From NCBI GenBank assembly GCA_001599815.1, contig BCIA01000007.1:1426001-1490000 (forward strand): DNA of 64,000 nucleotides, in the 5' to 3' direction. This document shows, piece by piece, positions 12,601 through 24,204 of this stretch. Under the pieces are notes generated by a model. The model saw nothing but the letters and a program-made list of their open reading frames with translations, was not told where the DNA came from and searched no databases. The stretch's first letter is position 1; each line of letters begins with the position of its first letter. The stretch comes from Furcasterigmium furcatum. Its lineage: Eukaryota; Ascomycota; Sordariomycetes; Glomerellales; Plectosphaerellaceae. The position numbers were made by a program, and so were the translations under genes.

Positions 12601-14045
12601 CTGGTTGGGACCGCCTGCTGAAGGCACGAGGGCTCCATCTGCTGAACGTAGCGACCACTCGAAGTCAACACGGACTTTACGCACGTCTTTCTGACCCGGG
12701 CGAGCATTTCGGCAATCCCTTTCCGCTCATTCTTAGTCAAGCCAGGCGTCTGATCTGCGACTTTCTGGTGGCCGCGGGATTAGCCCAGCTCTTCAGTTAC
12801 TGGAGCGGTTAGACTCACGGAGAACTCGACAAAGTCCATGGAAGCGGATGTGAGATTACTGGTAGTGTCAGCTGGACCACATCAGTCAGGATCATATGGG
12901 CGCTGATCTCACATCCAACGAAAGTTTGCCTGATGATGGGACTGCGGCATGGGCAGCGTCGTCAGATTGACCTTGTGCCTGCCCCCCGGAATCCCGTCTC
13001 CTGTGTAACGAGACTCAGAGATGCCACATGTAGGAGGAAGACAGCTCCTGCGATCTGTTGCTGCTGTTGCTGTTGTTGTTGGTGTTGATGAGCCAGGGGA
13101 CTTCTCTTCATCTTCTGATGACATGTCCTCGGTAGAGCTCTTGGGATGGCCCGAAAGAATTGACGACAGCCGTGATATGGAGTACCCATATGGATGGACG
13201 CGTCCAGTATCATTGTCAGCGATGTCTTTTGCGTCGACATCACCTGGTTCATCGGCTTGGATGGATTCAACCTCATCCGGGTCTGAAAGCCCAGGAGTCG
13301 AGCGTCCTCTCCATTCGACTCTAACTACCGGAGGGGTACCTGGACGCGGTACAGTCGGCAGCTGCTGAGGCCTTTGCCCCGGTGGGATACTCGGCTCAGA
13401 CAGGGTAATAAAGCCAGCTGTTGCGCTTCGCGGAAGGTTAGGTGCTGCCCCGCGCCCTTGGCTTGTTGCCGTAATCCTCCCCGGAGCCGGAGGGACAACT
13501 TGAGGGAGCATTCTCAGTTGTGGTCCGGGTGGTGGAGGCGCGTAAAACTGGCCGTAGGGGAAACCAGGTGGTGGCGGATACATATATCCTGGTGGCATCA
13601 TGTAAGGGGGGGCTGGCCCAACGCCAGGTGGAAATCCCCGTCCATACGGGACTGCTGTTGGGAAGGGGAACATCTGCCCTCCTGGCCCATTCTGCGGGTG
13701 AAAATGCATCTGCCCGGACGGACCTTGCGTGTGCGGGGGCATCTTGTCAGATGGAGTTGGCTGTTCCCCCTGGGACGGAAGTATATTCCTTGATGGAGGG
13801 GGCCTTGGTTGAGGGGCCTCCGCTGAGAGTGGTTTCGACTGTGACGGCGTCTCATGCTCAGGTTGAGGTCCGGCGCCCTGGCTTGGCTGAGGAGTCTCGT
13901 TTGACGAAGGCTGGGCTGACGGAGAGTGGCCTCTGTGCAATGGTGTTGACAAGCCGGCGGCTCCGTCGGAGGCCAGCATCTCGCGTACTTCATCTTGTCG
14001 CGGCGTCGTCGCTGACGAAGGAGATGAGTTTCCCCACGTGGACAT
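9671..14045 (-). CDS. Large CorA-like Mg2+ transporter-family protein
   Basis: Nine exons on the minus strand: 14045-12913, 12858-12819, 12764-12344, 12291-12110, 12053-11914, 11858-11324, 11262-10858, 10804-10184 and 10123-9671. They sum to 1309 codons plus stop with every junction in frame. The first about 370 residues are disordered and Pro/Gly/Met-rich (YMMPPGYMYPPPPG). They are followed by RWINLTSASMDFVEFS and CLPYFSLEQYSG..PGNMCFHVSQLWCLVVDN, blocks typical of large fungal CorA-like proteins. The C-terminus has two membrane helices with the CorA hallmark GMN at about residues 1196-1198, then an Arg-rich tail. The family transports Mg2+ or related divalent cations as oligomers; whether these giant fungal members do is inferred. 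The 40-nt second exon and a GC-AG fifth intron are notable. The start at 14045 is uncertain because an upstream 69-residue frame (14282-14073) might contribute an alternative N-terminus. Confidence 0.85.
12054..12109 (-). other. GC-AG intron within the CorA-like gene
   Basis: A 56-nt intron with donor GCAAGT instead of GT and acceptor TCAAG, with a GCTAAT branch-like sequence near the acceptor. All three frames across this interval contain a stop. Removing it joins DCKTWL to DFVCHFLEF in phase 0 and keeps the 1309-codon frame. GC-AG introns with this GCAAGT extended consensus are a known minor class of U2 introns. Confidence 0.75.
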
Positions 14046-14072
14046 GTTAATCTCCTGGGGAGCGTTAGTCCA

Positions 14073-14282
14073 TCACGCAAAGCACCCATCGCACTCAAGG
14101 CAGCTTTCCTCGATTCTCTGGTTATCTCGGCGCTGAGGCCGCGGGAGTTTTGTCGGCGGCGGCCCATCGCCGAAAACGATGGTCACGGGTGAGTTCACAT
14201 TCTTGATGATGAATCCAACAGATGCGGCCTCGTCATCGCTGCTCTCAGACTGCTGTTTGGGGTCGTCGTCGGTGTCAGACAT
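14073..14282 (-). other. Small upstream open frame in the CorA-like gene leader
   Basis: A 69-residue acidic frame beginning MSDTDDDPKQQSESSDDEAA and containing GFIIKNVNSPVTIVFGDGPPP, which looks protein-like. It ends 27 bp before the CorA-like ATG. A branch-like GGACTAAC and CCCCAG acceptor lie between them, phase 0 for the downstream frame, but no good phase-0 donor is visible. It may be a uORF or the true first exon of the downstream gene. Confidence 0.4.
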
Positions 14283-15060
14283 GCTTCAAGTTCTTGTAAA
14301 ATATTGATTAGATGAGCGACTGTAGACGAGAACTGAGATATGCAAGGAAAAGAAGATTTCCAGATTGAAAAAGCTTGTTCTTGGACATCTCGACATCGTT
14401 GGCTGCCTCCACAGCCTGATCGTGGAAAAGGCATGCCGCAAGGCATTCTCCGAATCACGCTGCGAGGCGACTCGACGATCCGGTGTATGCAGGTCAACAT
14501 CCAGACAATCGGAAGCATTCCCTTCACGCCACCACACGAGATGACTGGGCCAGGCGATTAGCCCCTGCTAGCACTCCGCCGAGGGGAGTCGAGGCGCCCC
14601 CGAGACCTCCAGCTGAACAAGTCGGCTCAAGTTCAGCGCATGGTCAACGGGCAGCCTTTTGAGTGAAGAATTCCTAACCTCAAGCTGTCAATCGGGATGA
14701 CCCAGTTTCCATCCAGTCACTCCATAGAACCGATTGGGATAGCGTCTGGAGCAATCGCCCTGAACTACTGGCCGCACTCAACAGCCACTGCTCACGTGGG
14801 ACCAGGTCCGAGTTGAAAACGACTTCAAGTCAGTGAATGCCACAGAGGCTTGTCTTCGTCGTATGGGTATGGCCCCCTTTCCGTAATGTACAAGTTATAC
14901 AACAGGCGCGAGCTCCCTCTCTCTCGGAGCAGTCGCGGCGTCCTTCGTAACCGATTGGCATCCTCAGATCTTTGATCCGCGTCGCCTGGCTGTCGGTTCG
15001 GTGTATCCGCTGGGTCGATTCCCTCTCTTATTATCACAACGCATCGCAGCTCTCCTCCGC
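14283..15060. other. Intergenic region upstream of the CorA-like gene
   Basis: About 780 bp between the CorA-like leader and the mL41 stop codon. Only short overlapping frames are present, and no RNA gene, repeat or domain was seen. It presumably contains the CorA-like promoter and the mL41 3' UTR. Confidence 0.45.
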
Positions 15061-15451
15061 TCAGCTCCTGCCGTTCATGAGCTTCCAGTTCTCCAGGTAC
15101 ACTGACGGGTCCTTGGGACCGGCCTTCGTCTCGTATGTGCCCCGCATGGGCTTGATCGTTTCGGTCACGAATGGTGTGAGCTGCCAATTGAGGTCAGTCG
15201 GCGATACGTGATAGCGAAGGGAGCCGTGTGCCGAGTTCCCTGGTTGCACGCACCTTGAATGTCGAATCGTGCAGCTTCTGTGGCACCGCGAATGTCCTCA
15301 CTTTCTTCCAGTCGATAATGTAGCCACCCCACTTCGTGTGCGAACCCATAGAGCCAACCCTGTTGCCCTTGTAGAAGCCCTTGTTCACATCCTTCGTCGT
15401 CAGGCGGTTGTGCCTGTACGCCAGGACACGGAGACTCTGGGTGGGCTTCAT
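15061..15451 (-). CDS. Mitochondrial large-subunit ribosomal protein mL41 (yeast MRPL27 type)
   Basis: Component of the mitochondrial 54S/large ribosomal subunit. Two exons, 15451-15254 and 15180-15061, give 105 aa; the 73-nt intron has GTGCGT and GGCAG borders. The sequence shows the conserved core TTKDVNKGFYKGNRVGSMG followed by HTKWGGYIIDWKKVRTFAVP, then LTPFVTE immediately after the splice, which is diagnostic of mL41. The C-terminus AGPKDPSVYLENW is also family-like. Basic composition and a short N-terminus fit a mitochondrial import signal built into the first residues. The length is close to that of fungal homologues. Confidence 0.93.
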
Positions 15452-16122
15452 GTTGGGCGAGAGGAACGAGGAGTGTCGGTCGATGTGGAAGCGAGGGTCC
15501 GAGGACCGATGATGTGTGCACCCAGCAGCTCAGCGGTATCAATTGTGTATCGATCTTCTTCGGGCTAGGATTTGTCGTCGACGTCGTGGAATTGGTCGTG
15601 ATTGTGTCGTATCATGCCTCGGATTTGCATCTGAGAACACTGAACGGGGCCGAGCCGGGAAATTTTGGGATGCGCCGGAAGAAGGTAGTCCCGTTCCGAA
15701 GCATCCTGGCAGGGCTCGACGGCCAGGTGCGGTCCACGCACGCACGGACCATCAGTCCCCATGGCATCGCTCTGCCGAATGAATTGATTGACGGCACCAC
15801 GCGTGTCATCCCAACTTCAACGTCTTCATCTCTCAACGACGGGTGTCTGAGGAGCTGAAAATAGCTTTTTTCATTTGAATTCTTGACACCATTGGTATCA
15901 GGTCGGCTGCGCATGCCTGTTTCTTGCGCTTGGTCTCATGTAGACAAGTGCCATCCAGCCTCTTTCCGTCCCATCGACCAAACCGCCAGGGCTTCCAGGT
16001 CCTCGCCTGGATTTCCAATGCCAAGGCAGCGAAGACGATCAAGTCAGACTCCAAAACGCCACCTTTTTCCTGTGTCAGCCCTTTTCAGGCCACGCCTGGG
16101 GTATATTCTATGCCAGTCATCG
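15452..16122. other. Intergenic region between mL41 and the CDF transporter
   Basis: Contains the mL41 promoter and the CDF 3' end (both genes on the minus strand). A 114-codon plus-strand frame (15514-15858) has no family resemblance. Nothing else recognised. Confidence 0.45.
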
Positions 16123-17663
16123 TCATGAGCTCCCAGTGTTGACCTGCACTGGCTCGGTCGTCGTCTCGGCCGTCGCTTTCTTGGTCCTCAGCAAAATTTC
16201 CTTGAGTGTTCTCCTTCCCTTCTTTTCCTTCTTCTCTTTCTTCTCAAACAAGGGCTTGTGCTCCTCGTTGATGTCATGAGCGTCTTCATAGTCGACATGG
16301 ACAAACGCCCTCTCGACGTCCCCCAAGCCCTCAACTTTCCTCTGGAGAGCCTGGGAGACGTCATGCGAGATCTTGAGCGGTGTCTCTTCATTCATCACAA
16401 TATCGATCTCGACGTAGTATCGCTGACCGGCGTGGTATGCTCGGCACTATCCGATGTCAGTCACAGAATGACATGATGCAGTGTGGATGACTTGAACTCA
16501 CCGTATCGACCTTGACAATGCGTGTGTCGTGGTTCATCGCAATGTACACCAGCTTCGAGACAAAATCAAGTGGTGCCGCCTTGCCGACGAGCAGCCAGAC
16601 TTGCTCAAAGGCATTCGTCACCCAGGAACCCAGGATGAGGAGGGCGATGAGGATGGCACCGAGAGGATCGAGCCACCACACGAACTGCTGGCCAACGACA
16701 GCCATGATGAGACCAAAGCTGTTGACGGCGATATCGTTGCGGTGGTCGATGTAGAAAACATGCACCGACGGATACTGCCGGTACATCAGGCAGTACAGCA
16801 TCAGCGAGCCCTTGGTGCCGATGGCCACGCTGATCAGGATGATGGGGACGAGATGAAGAGGCTCGTGGGTCTGCTCGCCTTCTGCCAAGCGACGTCCGGA
16901 TTCAATCTGGCCCCTGTGTCAGCAGCAAAATCTGCATTCCGCTCGGGACTACTCACCAGCAGCTGCACGGCAACTGTTGTCATCAGGCAGCAGAAGAGGA
17001 TGATGCCGATGGTTTCGATCCGCGTGCGTCCCTAGGCAACATCAGCATCATCGAATCGTGCAACAACCGATCGAACTTACCACAGGATACTTGTACACGC
17101 TTGGTCGGGCAGCCATCCTCGAAGTAATGAGCATGACGAGCGACGAGACAAAGTCCATCTGCAAGGTCGGTCAGTTACAGAAGTTAAAAAGCCAATCCGC
17201 TGCGACTCACAAATGCATCCGTCGCCGTGGCGAAGAGTGCCAGAGATCCCGTCGAAATGGCAGCGTACAGCTGGATGATGAAGAGGGCGAAATTGAGGTA
17301 GAATGAAGCCCAGATGGCGAACTTGATCTTGGGTTGGTTCTTCTCGTCCTCCTCTACCTTCAGCCGCTCCTCGTCGTCGGCGCCCAGGAACTGGTCGATG
17401 AGGTCGTTCTGTCGGGTGTAGAACTTTTTCAACTTTCTCTTGTTTCCTTTGGGATATTCGATGGCCATCTGCTTCTTGGTGACATTGTCACGGCGGTGAC
17501 GACCAAAGTCCATGGGGTCTGCGCGGTTCATCATCTCGGCGGTGGATGACTGAATGGTTGTATCGTCGGCATCGAAGACTTGCTTGGCCGACTCTGACGA
17601 GGCCGAGATGGCGATCTTCTCGTCTGTCCCCGAGGACATGACTGCTGTTGTTGGCTCTGCCAT
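16123..17663 (-). CDS. Cation diffusion facilitator, probable Mn2+ type
   Basis: Proton/metal antiporter that moves divalent cations out of the cytosol. Five exons: 17663-17211, 17158-17081, 17031-16957, 16906-16502 and 16446-16123, all phase 0, giving 444 aa. After a hydrophilic N-terminus of about 110 residues come six membrane segments. The metal-site motif in TM2 is D-A-F-M-D, assembled across intron 1, and the matching site in TM5 is D-H-R-N-D. This DxxxD pair is the signature of the Mn-transporting CDF subgroup (Zn members usually have HxxxD). The cytoplasmic C-terminal domain shows RAYHAGQRYYVEIDIVM and ends in a Lys-rich tail. The gene is divergent from a ZIP importer 2.4 kb away. Mn specificity is inferred from motifs only. 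Confidence 0.9.
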
Positions 17664-20033
17664 GGTAGCTATGAGGATGATATGGTTAGCGAGGGGCCGT
17701 GTCCATCAACACCTGATGAGCTACGGAGTTCTGAACCAACCCATCACTCATGGAGATTTGCCCCAGGATGAGCATTCGAGTCGGGCAAGGGGAGGCAGAG
17801 GCAGAGACGGTTCGGGCAACCGGAGGCGAGACAGGTGCCAAGACATACCTGACGGAGGGATGTTGTTTGGATGAGACTCGGTTGCGGCAGACATATTGGG
17901 ATATGAGGGAAGAAGAAGCACGGAGACAAGCGGAACCGAGACGGGCTGAGATGATCTGAGGAACGAGACCAGATCTCTGATGCGTTCCAAGAGCATCTCT
18001 GATATATCATGGCTGCGACGGGCCTCCCAGCACAAGGGCCGGTCTGGTCGGCAGAGGGAGGATACCCCCAGCGGCCACTCACGTTCCATGTATTACCTCC
18101 TGGTGTCAGTGCCCGGGCCGGGCCTGCGCAGTGTGTGGGAAGGGGGACCTCCTGGCAACGGGCGAGCGTTTGAGCAGCACCAACCACCCCATGCACTCAA
18201 TGCCAGTCGAGGAGGTTAAAAGGTGTTTGTTTGTTCACGGAGCGGGTTGCTGGCCCGCTGGCCACGGGCTAGACAGGGGCCAGAGCATCAGGAGCTCGAC
18301 CTGGGTTGCAGCGAGGTTGGTGTACTCGATGTTGTGGTTCACCTGAGGAGCACCACGTCTCGACTAACAAGATTTACCGGCCGCGGCAGGTCAAGGCGAC
18401 GCTACGTCCAAAAAGGGACAGGTGCGAGGACCAAGAGCCGTTCCGACCTCCCGGAGCTATTTTAGTGCCCTGCAGCAGGAAACCACTTGGACGATGCTTG
18501 TTTCCAAGCTGCATCTTTTTGTCATTCACCCGTCTCGGTCGCGGTCCGAGCAACTCAGCGGGCAATTGGTCTTCACCTGCCGTTTCATCCCCGCGGCAGG
18601 CCTGGGATCCGTGAAATGCGACTGGCGGGGGGCGATCTGGCATGCTGGGTTTCGAGGTGGGTTCCAGTGGTGAGATCTTCAGCCAGACGGTTCGACCATG
18701 AGACCTGGACCACGCGAGGCCGTTCTCGATTTCGCACGGGACCAGACGGCATCAAGCGACACTAGGAGCAACGGCTGGATTCCTCTGCGGCGCACGATAC
18801 GCTGTAGATAGGGTTCTCCCGGAGACGTTGGCGAGGCCACATCATCCTCCACCACTTGGGCGACGGCAGACTTCAAGTTCCTGGGCGTCAAGTTCTTCCC
18901 ACCGCATACATGACATAACGCTGGGGGCAGCAATACAAAATCCTCGTTTGACCTTCCTGGCAGTTCACAGCAACAAGCCTCGGCGCCACGCCGTCATCTA
19001 ATCGTCGGCCCCTCCCCCAGTCGAGCGCAGCAAAGGAAAAGGGTCCAGAGGGTCTGGATTCTTGGAGCAAGGGACAGCAAGCTGGGGTTTGGACCCTGGC
19101 TCATGCGGGAAAAGCCAAAGCGACTTAAACAACCTCCGACGGACGCGACGCAGATCTCCCGTTTCACACCTAATTATGAGTTCCCTGCCCTTGCCGAGTC
19201 CAGCGGGGGCGACGGCTCGCTCTGGCTCTGGTCATTCCCCGAAATGGACGGCCCTGGTTTGAGGCTGGCTACACTTTGGGACGACTCTCGTTGCTTTCTC
19301 CGCTGGACATGAGGAAGCCAACCAAGTCTTGCCCTTCCACGCACCGCGACCTTTCCCATCCTGTCGAGTTTCCAAATCAAAGCCTCCCTCCACCGTCTGC
19401 CAGCCCGGATCGATCGCCAGATGCAAGCCTGAGCCAGATAACCTCAAACTTTCAAGTGGCCACCCGCCGAAACCCGAGATTCGTCACCCGCAAGAAACTC
19501 GTGGCTGGCCTGTGGCTTTCGACTCTTCCCCACGCATCAAGTCGGCTGTCCGTCGTCGTTGAGCACAGCCTGTGTCAGTCTTGGCATCAGATCTTTCTCC
19601 CCTCACGTATCACCGACCTGCCGAGTTCCCAGGGTGCGTCTATTCTTGCCTGGGGTTGAGTGTCTCTCGTCAGAGCTCTCGGATGCCGAGATCTTGTCAT
19701 ATATCCTACGACGTAAGGCCGGGGATGCGCACAACCGTCAACGTTTCTCTTTTCAAGTCGACCCGAGTGACCGTTGACTTCACCTCGCTTTTCCTTTCCT
19801 CTTGCATGTTTGCCTTTTCCACCTTCGTCATCTTCTCTTCTTGGGCTTGACGTTCTGTTCATCTGACGTCTTGTTTGTGAAGCTGCGGGACAGCTTCAAT
19901 TGTCCCATTTTTCTTTCTCCTTCTTCTCTTCTTCCACGTCGACGTCCGGAGCTGGCCCTGGGAAATTTGGCTGCCCGACTCGACATCAACCTTTTCAATT
20001 ACAACTTCTAGTTCCTCTTCTTCTGTTTTTACA
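17664..20033. other. Long divergent spacer between CDF and ZIP transporter genes
   Basis: A 2.37-kb spacer that must contain the promoters and leaders of both metal transporters. Several 60-150 codon frames exist on both strands, but they overlap one another and show no domains. The final 400 bp before the ZIP ATG is pyrimidine-rich (runs of tctt/cttctt), typical of a fungal 5' leader. No clear zinc-response or repeat element was identified. Confidence 0.5.
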
Positions 20034-21591
20034 ATGGATGCCATCGCGGATATCAAGCCCCAGTGTGGTGGCGGCACGGAACAGGGAGAGTACGACTTGC
20101 CCCTGCATGTGGCAGGCCTCTGTGAGTGAACACCCATCCCTATCCTACGCGGTCCACGCCGGCTCATCATCATCACAGTCATCGTCCTCACTGCCTCTCT
20201 ACTTGGTGCCGGCTTCCCGGTAGCAGCAAAGAAGATCAAATGGCTCAAGGTGCCGCCCACTGTGTTCTTCGCCTGCAAGCATTTCGGTACGGGTGTGCTG
20301 GTAGCAACGGCGTTTGTCCATGTATGTCTCCTCTGAGTGTCTGGCTGCTTTGCCCCATCTGACGCAACCAGCTTCTTCCCGTGGCCTTTGCAAGTCTGAC
20401 AGACCCATGCCTGCCCGATCTCTTCACCGACCAGTACCCCGCCATGCCCGGTGTCATCATGATGGCGTCCATGTTCATGCTCTTCGTGGTGGAAATGTAC
20501 CTTCACGCCAAGGTCGGCGGTCACTCTCACGGCGGTCCCACGGGAGACGTGACGGCTGCTCACGCCGTCAACAATGCTCGCCGCTCCATGCATGCCGCCG
20601 TCCGTCGCTCTATGCAGGCTCCGGCCCGCCCCACGAGGCAGTTCGCCGGCGAGAGCTTCCAAGTCGACGACTTCGATGACGACGATGACATCGCCTACGA
20701 GAAGAAGCTTGCGAACAAGATGTGGGCAGAGAAGGAGCGATACCCCTATGTCAACAACCCCTTCGACGACCCCAACAACGCTGGCCTTCCCGCTTCGGCG
20801 ATGCCGTCCTGGTTCATCGTCTTCTACGAACAATACGTCCGCCAGCGCCTCGAGCTCATGAACATGATCAAGGCCTCCGAGGCCAGGTACTCCAGGATTG
20901 AGTCCAAGGAGAGCAGGAGCATTGCCCCTGTTCCCCTTCCTGCTGCTGCCGAGCCATTCTTTGATGCCGAGGGCCAGTCCGTGGATCCCGCCGTGTACCG
21001 CAAGATGTCGCTCAACATCACCCTTCTCGAAGGCGGTATTCTCTTCCACTCCATCTTCGTCGGTATCACCATCTCGCTCACCATCGACGGTTTTGTCATC
21101 CTCCTCGTCGCCATCGTGTTCCATCAGATGTTCGAAGGTCTGGGTCTCGGCTCCCGTATTGCTGAGGTCCCCTATCCCAAGGGCAGCATTCGACCGTGGG
21201 TTCTCGTCATGGCCTTCGGCACCACTGCTCCCATCGGCCAGGCCATCGGCCTGGCGGTCAGGGACTCCTACGACCCCAACAGCGCCTTTGGACTCATCAT
21301 CGTCGGTATTTTCAACGCCTTGTGAGTACCCCCCAGGCATTTTCCTCACGAGACCACGACTAATTTGATGCCCAGCTCGTCCGGTCTGCTCCTGTGGGCT
21401 GCCATGGTCGATCTTCTGGCTGAAGACTTCCTTTCCGAAGAGTCCGACATCTTGATGACCAAGAAGGACAAGATGCGGGCGTTTGCTTGGGTCATGCTTG
21501 GAGGTGAGTGACCCCAAAATGCCATCTCGCGCCGAGTCGAGACTGACCCCTTTTAGCTGCCGGCATGTCTATCGTCGGCGCCTTCGCTTGA
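20034..21591 (+). CDS. ZIP family zinc transporter
   Basis: Predicted Zn2+ (or Fe2+) importer bringing metal into the cytosol. Exons are 20034-20121, 20179-20321, 20372-21321, 21376-21503 and 21557-21591 (447 aa), with all junction phases consistent. The first membrane helix is split by intron 1, and HFGTGVLVATAFVHLLPVAF in TM2 is rebuilt across intron 2. A His-containing loop (GGHSHGG) and a long acidic cytoplasmic region separate TM3 and TM4. The ZIP metal-site signature is present in HSIFVGITISL (TM4) and FHQMFEGLGLGSRI (TM5, HxxxE). The C-terminus GMSIVGAFA is the usual short luminal/extracellular end. The final coding exon is only 35 nt. Substrate is most likely Zn from family membership; the sequence cannot exclude Fe. 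Confidence 0.93.
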
Positions 21592-23262
21592 TCCAACAAT
21601 CACCCTCAACATCTTCCTCATGTCCTTCTTCCAGCACTCCTTTGACCTGACGACGGGCCACCTCCTCCTCCGGTCCGAATGTCCACCATCACCTCCTTTC
21701 CGCCCCGTCCGTTACTGCCCCCGAAAGTCCCTGGGACCTTCGGGGAAACGTCCACCCCAGTTCGACCACTCACCCAAGAGGCTGTCCTTACTGCGCCCCG
21801 AAAATGCGTCCGATCCGAGGGAGGGCACCGTCGTCCGCAAGCGCCCGCACAGCTCAGAAGCTAGCGACAAACCGCGCGGAACATGACCATCACGCTCATT
21901 GATATATCACCCCCTGTCCCTCTAACACAACAACACCGCTATTCACTCTTTAAGCGAGGCTCCGCGACCCTACCAATTTGCATGAGTGATGGCGTTTCGA
22001 TATGTATTGTATGTTAAGGGAACAGGAGACTGTACACTATCTAAACAAGGCAAGGAAATGGAGTAGATGGGATCAGAATGGCATTTTGGTAGGATAGCAA
22101 CAATCGGCGTTTTCAAGGGCGTTTGTAAGAACAGATACGACTTATGATGAGATTTCAACGATTCGAAATGGATTAATGCTTCCTGCAACTCGAACATATC
22201 TGCCGTGCGATCTACCTACGAACTGTTCCCTCTCTCGTGAACGAAGATGTCGGTCCACATCCTTGTTCTCCCTTCATAGCAGAGCCCCCGCGAGCCCGGC
22301 TGTCATCAGCATCACTCACCCACGATTCGGCGCCTGGCAGGACGAACGATCCCAAGACTCGGGACCAAAAGGACAGGAAGAGGCAGGTATAAGAGAACCC
22401 CCAGGACCTCACAGTCCAAATTTGGCACCTCCTCGCCGTCACATCATCGGCACAGGCGCCCAAACCACGCTTTCCACATTGGACGCGACCTTCCCAGGAC
22501 AAGAATAGCCGTGACAGCCATCTCTGCACAGATCCGCCTCCTCAGACGAACCAGTGATTGACCGAACACCACCAAGCGACGACGTGTCGCCGCCCAGCCT
22601 CGTGTTGACAGCATCTCCCTCACCACCGTCCCAGCCGGCGCGGGCGGGCCAAGCGACCAGGGCAGCACGCTGTCTATCCCCTTGCACTGCCACCGTCGAT
22701 TCAAGCATAACAGACATAAGCTCAGCGAGCTTCACACGTTCAAGGGGTGATTCGTAACTGGCCGGACGGGCGGCAAACGTCTGGCGAGCACCTACAGCCC
22801 ACGCCCGGCAACAACACGCCATTCGTGTCTGAATGCCGCCGACAATACCATGAGTGATATTCCAACAGCCACGGTTTGATTCACCATGTCTGGGGTCTAT
22901 TTTGAGCCCCATACCCCGGGAGCCCGTGGTGCCGGGGGTGTTGACGTCCCGTGCGGCAGCAGGGGGGGCTGGGGTGGTTGATTGCGGGTGCTCGGACTCG
23001 TGTCAGTCAGGGGCGCGTCTGGGGGAAGGGTGCCGATTGTCTTGTTGAAACTTGTTTCTTGGGCCTCTGTCCAGTGGCGATGGTTTACGGCCAGGGACAT
23101 CATGAGTCCTATTTTGGGACGTGATTGGTGACTGGCAAAGCACGCTTTCAATTACTGTGTACCATTAAATCAATCGCTGGTTTTCGCTGTCCCATGCAAG
23201 ACTCGATCCATGGATACCCATATGGACGGATGGGCAAGTCTCTCTTCTGCCCAGTCTTGTGG
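21592..23262. other. Intergenic region downstream of the ZIP gene
   Basis: 1.67 kb holding the ZIP 3' UTR and the 3' region of the minus-strand gene at 23263. Frames of up to 157 codons overlap on opposite strands and look non-coding. No tRNA or repeat recognised. Confidence 0.45.
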
Positions 23263-23851
23263 TCACATCGTTCCACAGTTGCTGTGTAAATGCAAGAGAC
23301 GGCTGAGCTGGGTCATGGATCTGAATTGTTCCATGTAACGAATGATCTCGGGGGAAATCGGTTCCTTGGCGTACTTTCGAGGCTTCCTGTGGTCGGAATC
23401 ACTGAGGATGAACTGTTCAGGCATCGTGGTACGGGGATCGACTGGGACAGGAGACGACAGGTCAGCAACCACGGTCCGGAATGTGTCAGTCGGGCTCATC
23501 CGTACCACGCGCTTCGGCGAATTCATCAGAACAGGCTTTCCACACCACGTAATGGAGACTCAAATACCGCTCGAGCCGGTTTTCGTTGCCACGTTCCACG
23601 GCCGCAATGATGTCCTCGATGATGCGGGCCACCAGCAACCGTGAGCGCCAATCGGCGTTCCTGCGTGCATTGAGGAGATCCTGATATTGTATGCCATTGA
23701 ACATCCCGATGAAAGTAGTGACGAGGAAGGAGTTGGCGAACATCTCCTGGCCTTCCCAGAATATAGGCCTGAGCGTGTCGTGCAGGTTGGCCACGCGGTA
23801 GGAGGCTCTGAGCATACGGCGGCGCAGCTCCTTTTGCGCCTCTCTGAGCAT
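23263..23851 (-). CDS. Unrecognised protein (two exons, N-terminus unresolved)
   Basis: I do not recognise this protein. Exons 23851-23506 and 23441-23263 join in frame through a 64-nt intron (GTACGG donor, GCTGACC branch, CCCAG acceptor) to give about 174 aa. The fit of donor, branch, acceptor and phase is the main evidence that it is real. Visible features are a basic amphipathic N-terminal part (REAQKELRRRMLRASYRVANL), a hydrophobic stretch (FANSFLVTTFIGMFNGI), an Arg/Glu-rich helical middle and a hydrophilic C-terminus. The frame stays open upstream to 23923 (Ser/Arg/Thr-rich), so a spliced 5' exon is possible; no phase-compatible donor was found. No function is proposed. Confidence 0.5.
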
Positions 23852-24204
23852 GGTGCCTGCTGTGGTAGAAACGACCGAGAAGTAAGAGGCTGTCCTGAAA
23901 CTCTGTCTCGTTGAACGATACACCGTTGATTAATGTTCTCGTTAAGCGATGGTGATGATGTTGAACAAGAGGAGATGGGATCGGTGCGTGGAGGAGCGAC
24001 AAGGGTCTCGCGTTAATGGGCGAGGACGAGGACGGGAGAGTCGAAGAGGGTGCAATGCGATAATTGAGTCTGAGTCTACCTATTAGAACATTGAGTAAGT
24101 TACCTGCCCAGGCTTTACTGATGGAAGCCATTGATAACCCAAAACTCCAGGCGAAGAAAGTCCTGCCGCCAATTCAGGAGGAGTGCCCGCGCCCTCCCTC
24201 CTCC

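Noticed and set aside
19859..21517. 552-codon minus-strand frame
   Set aside because: Runs antisense through the ZIP transporter gene; a GC-rich shadow of that gene, with no family similarity of its own.
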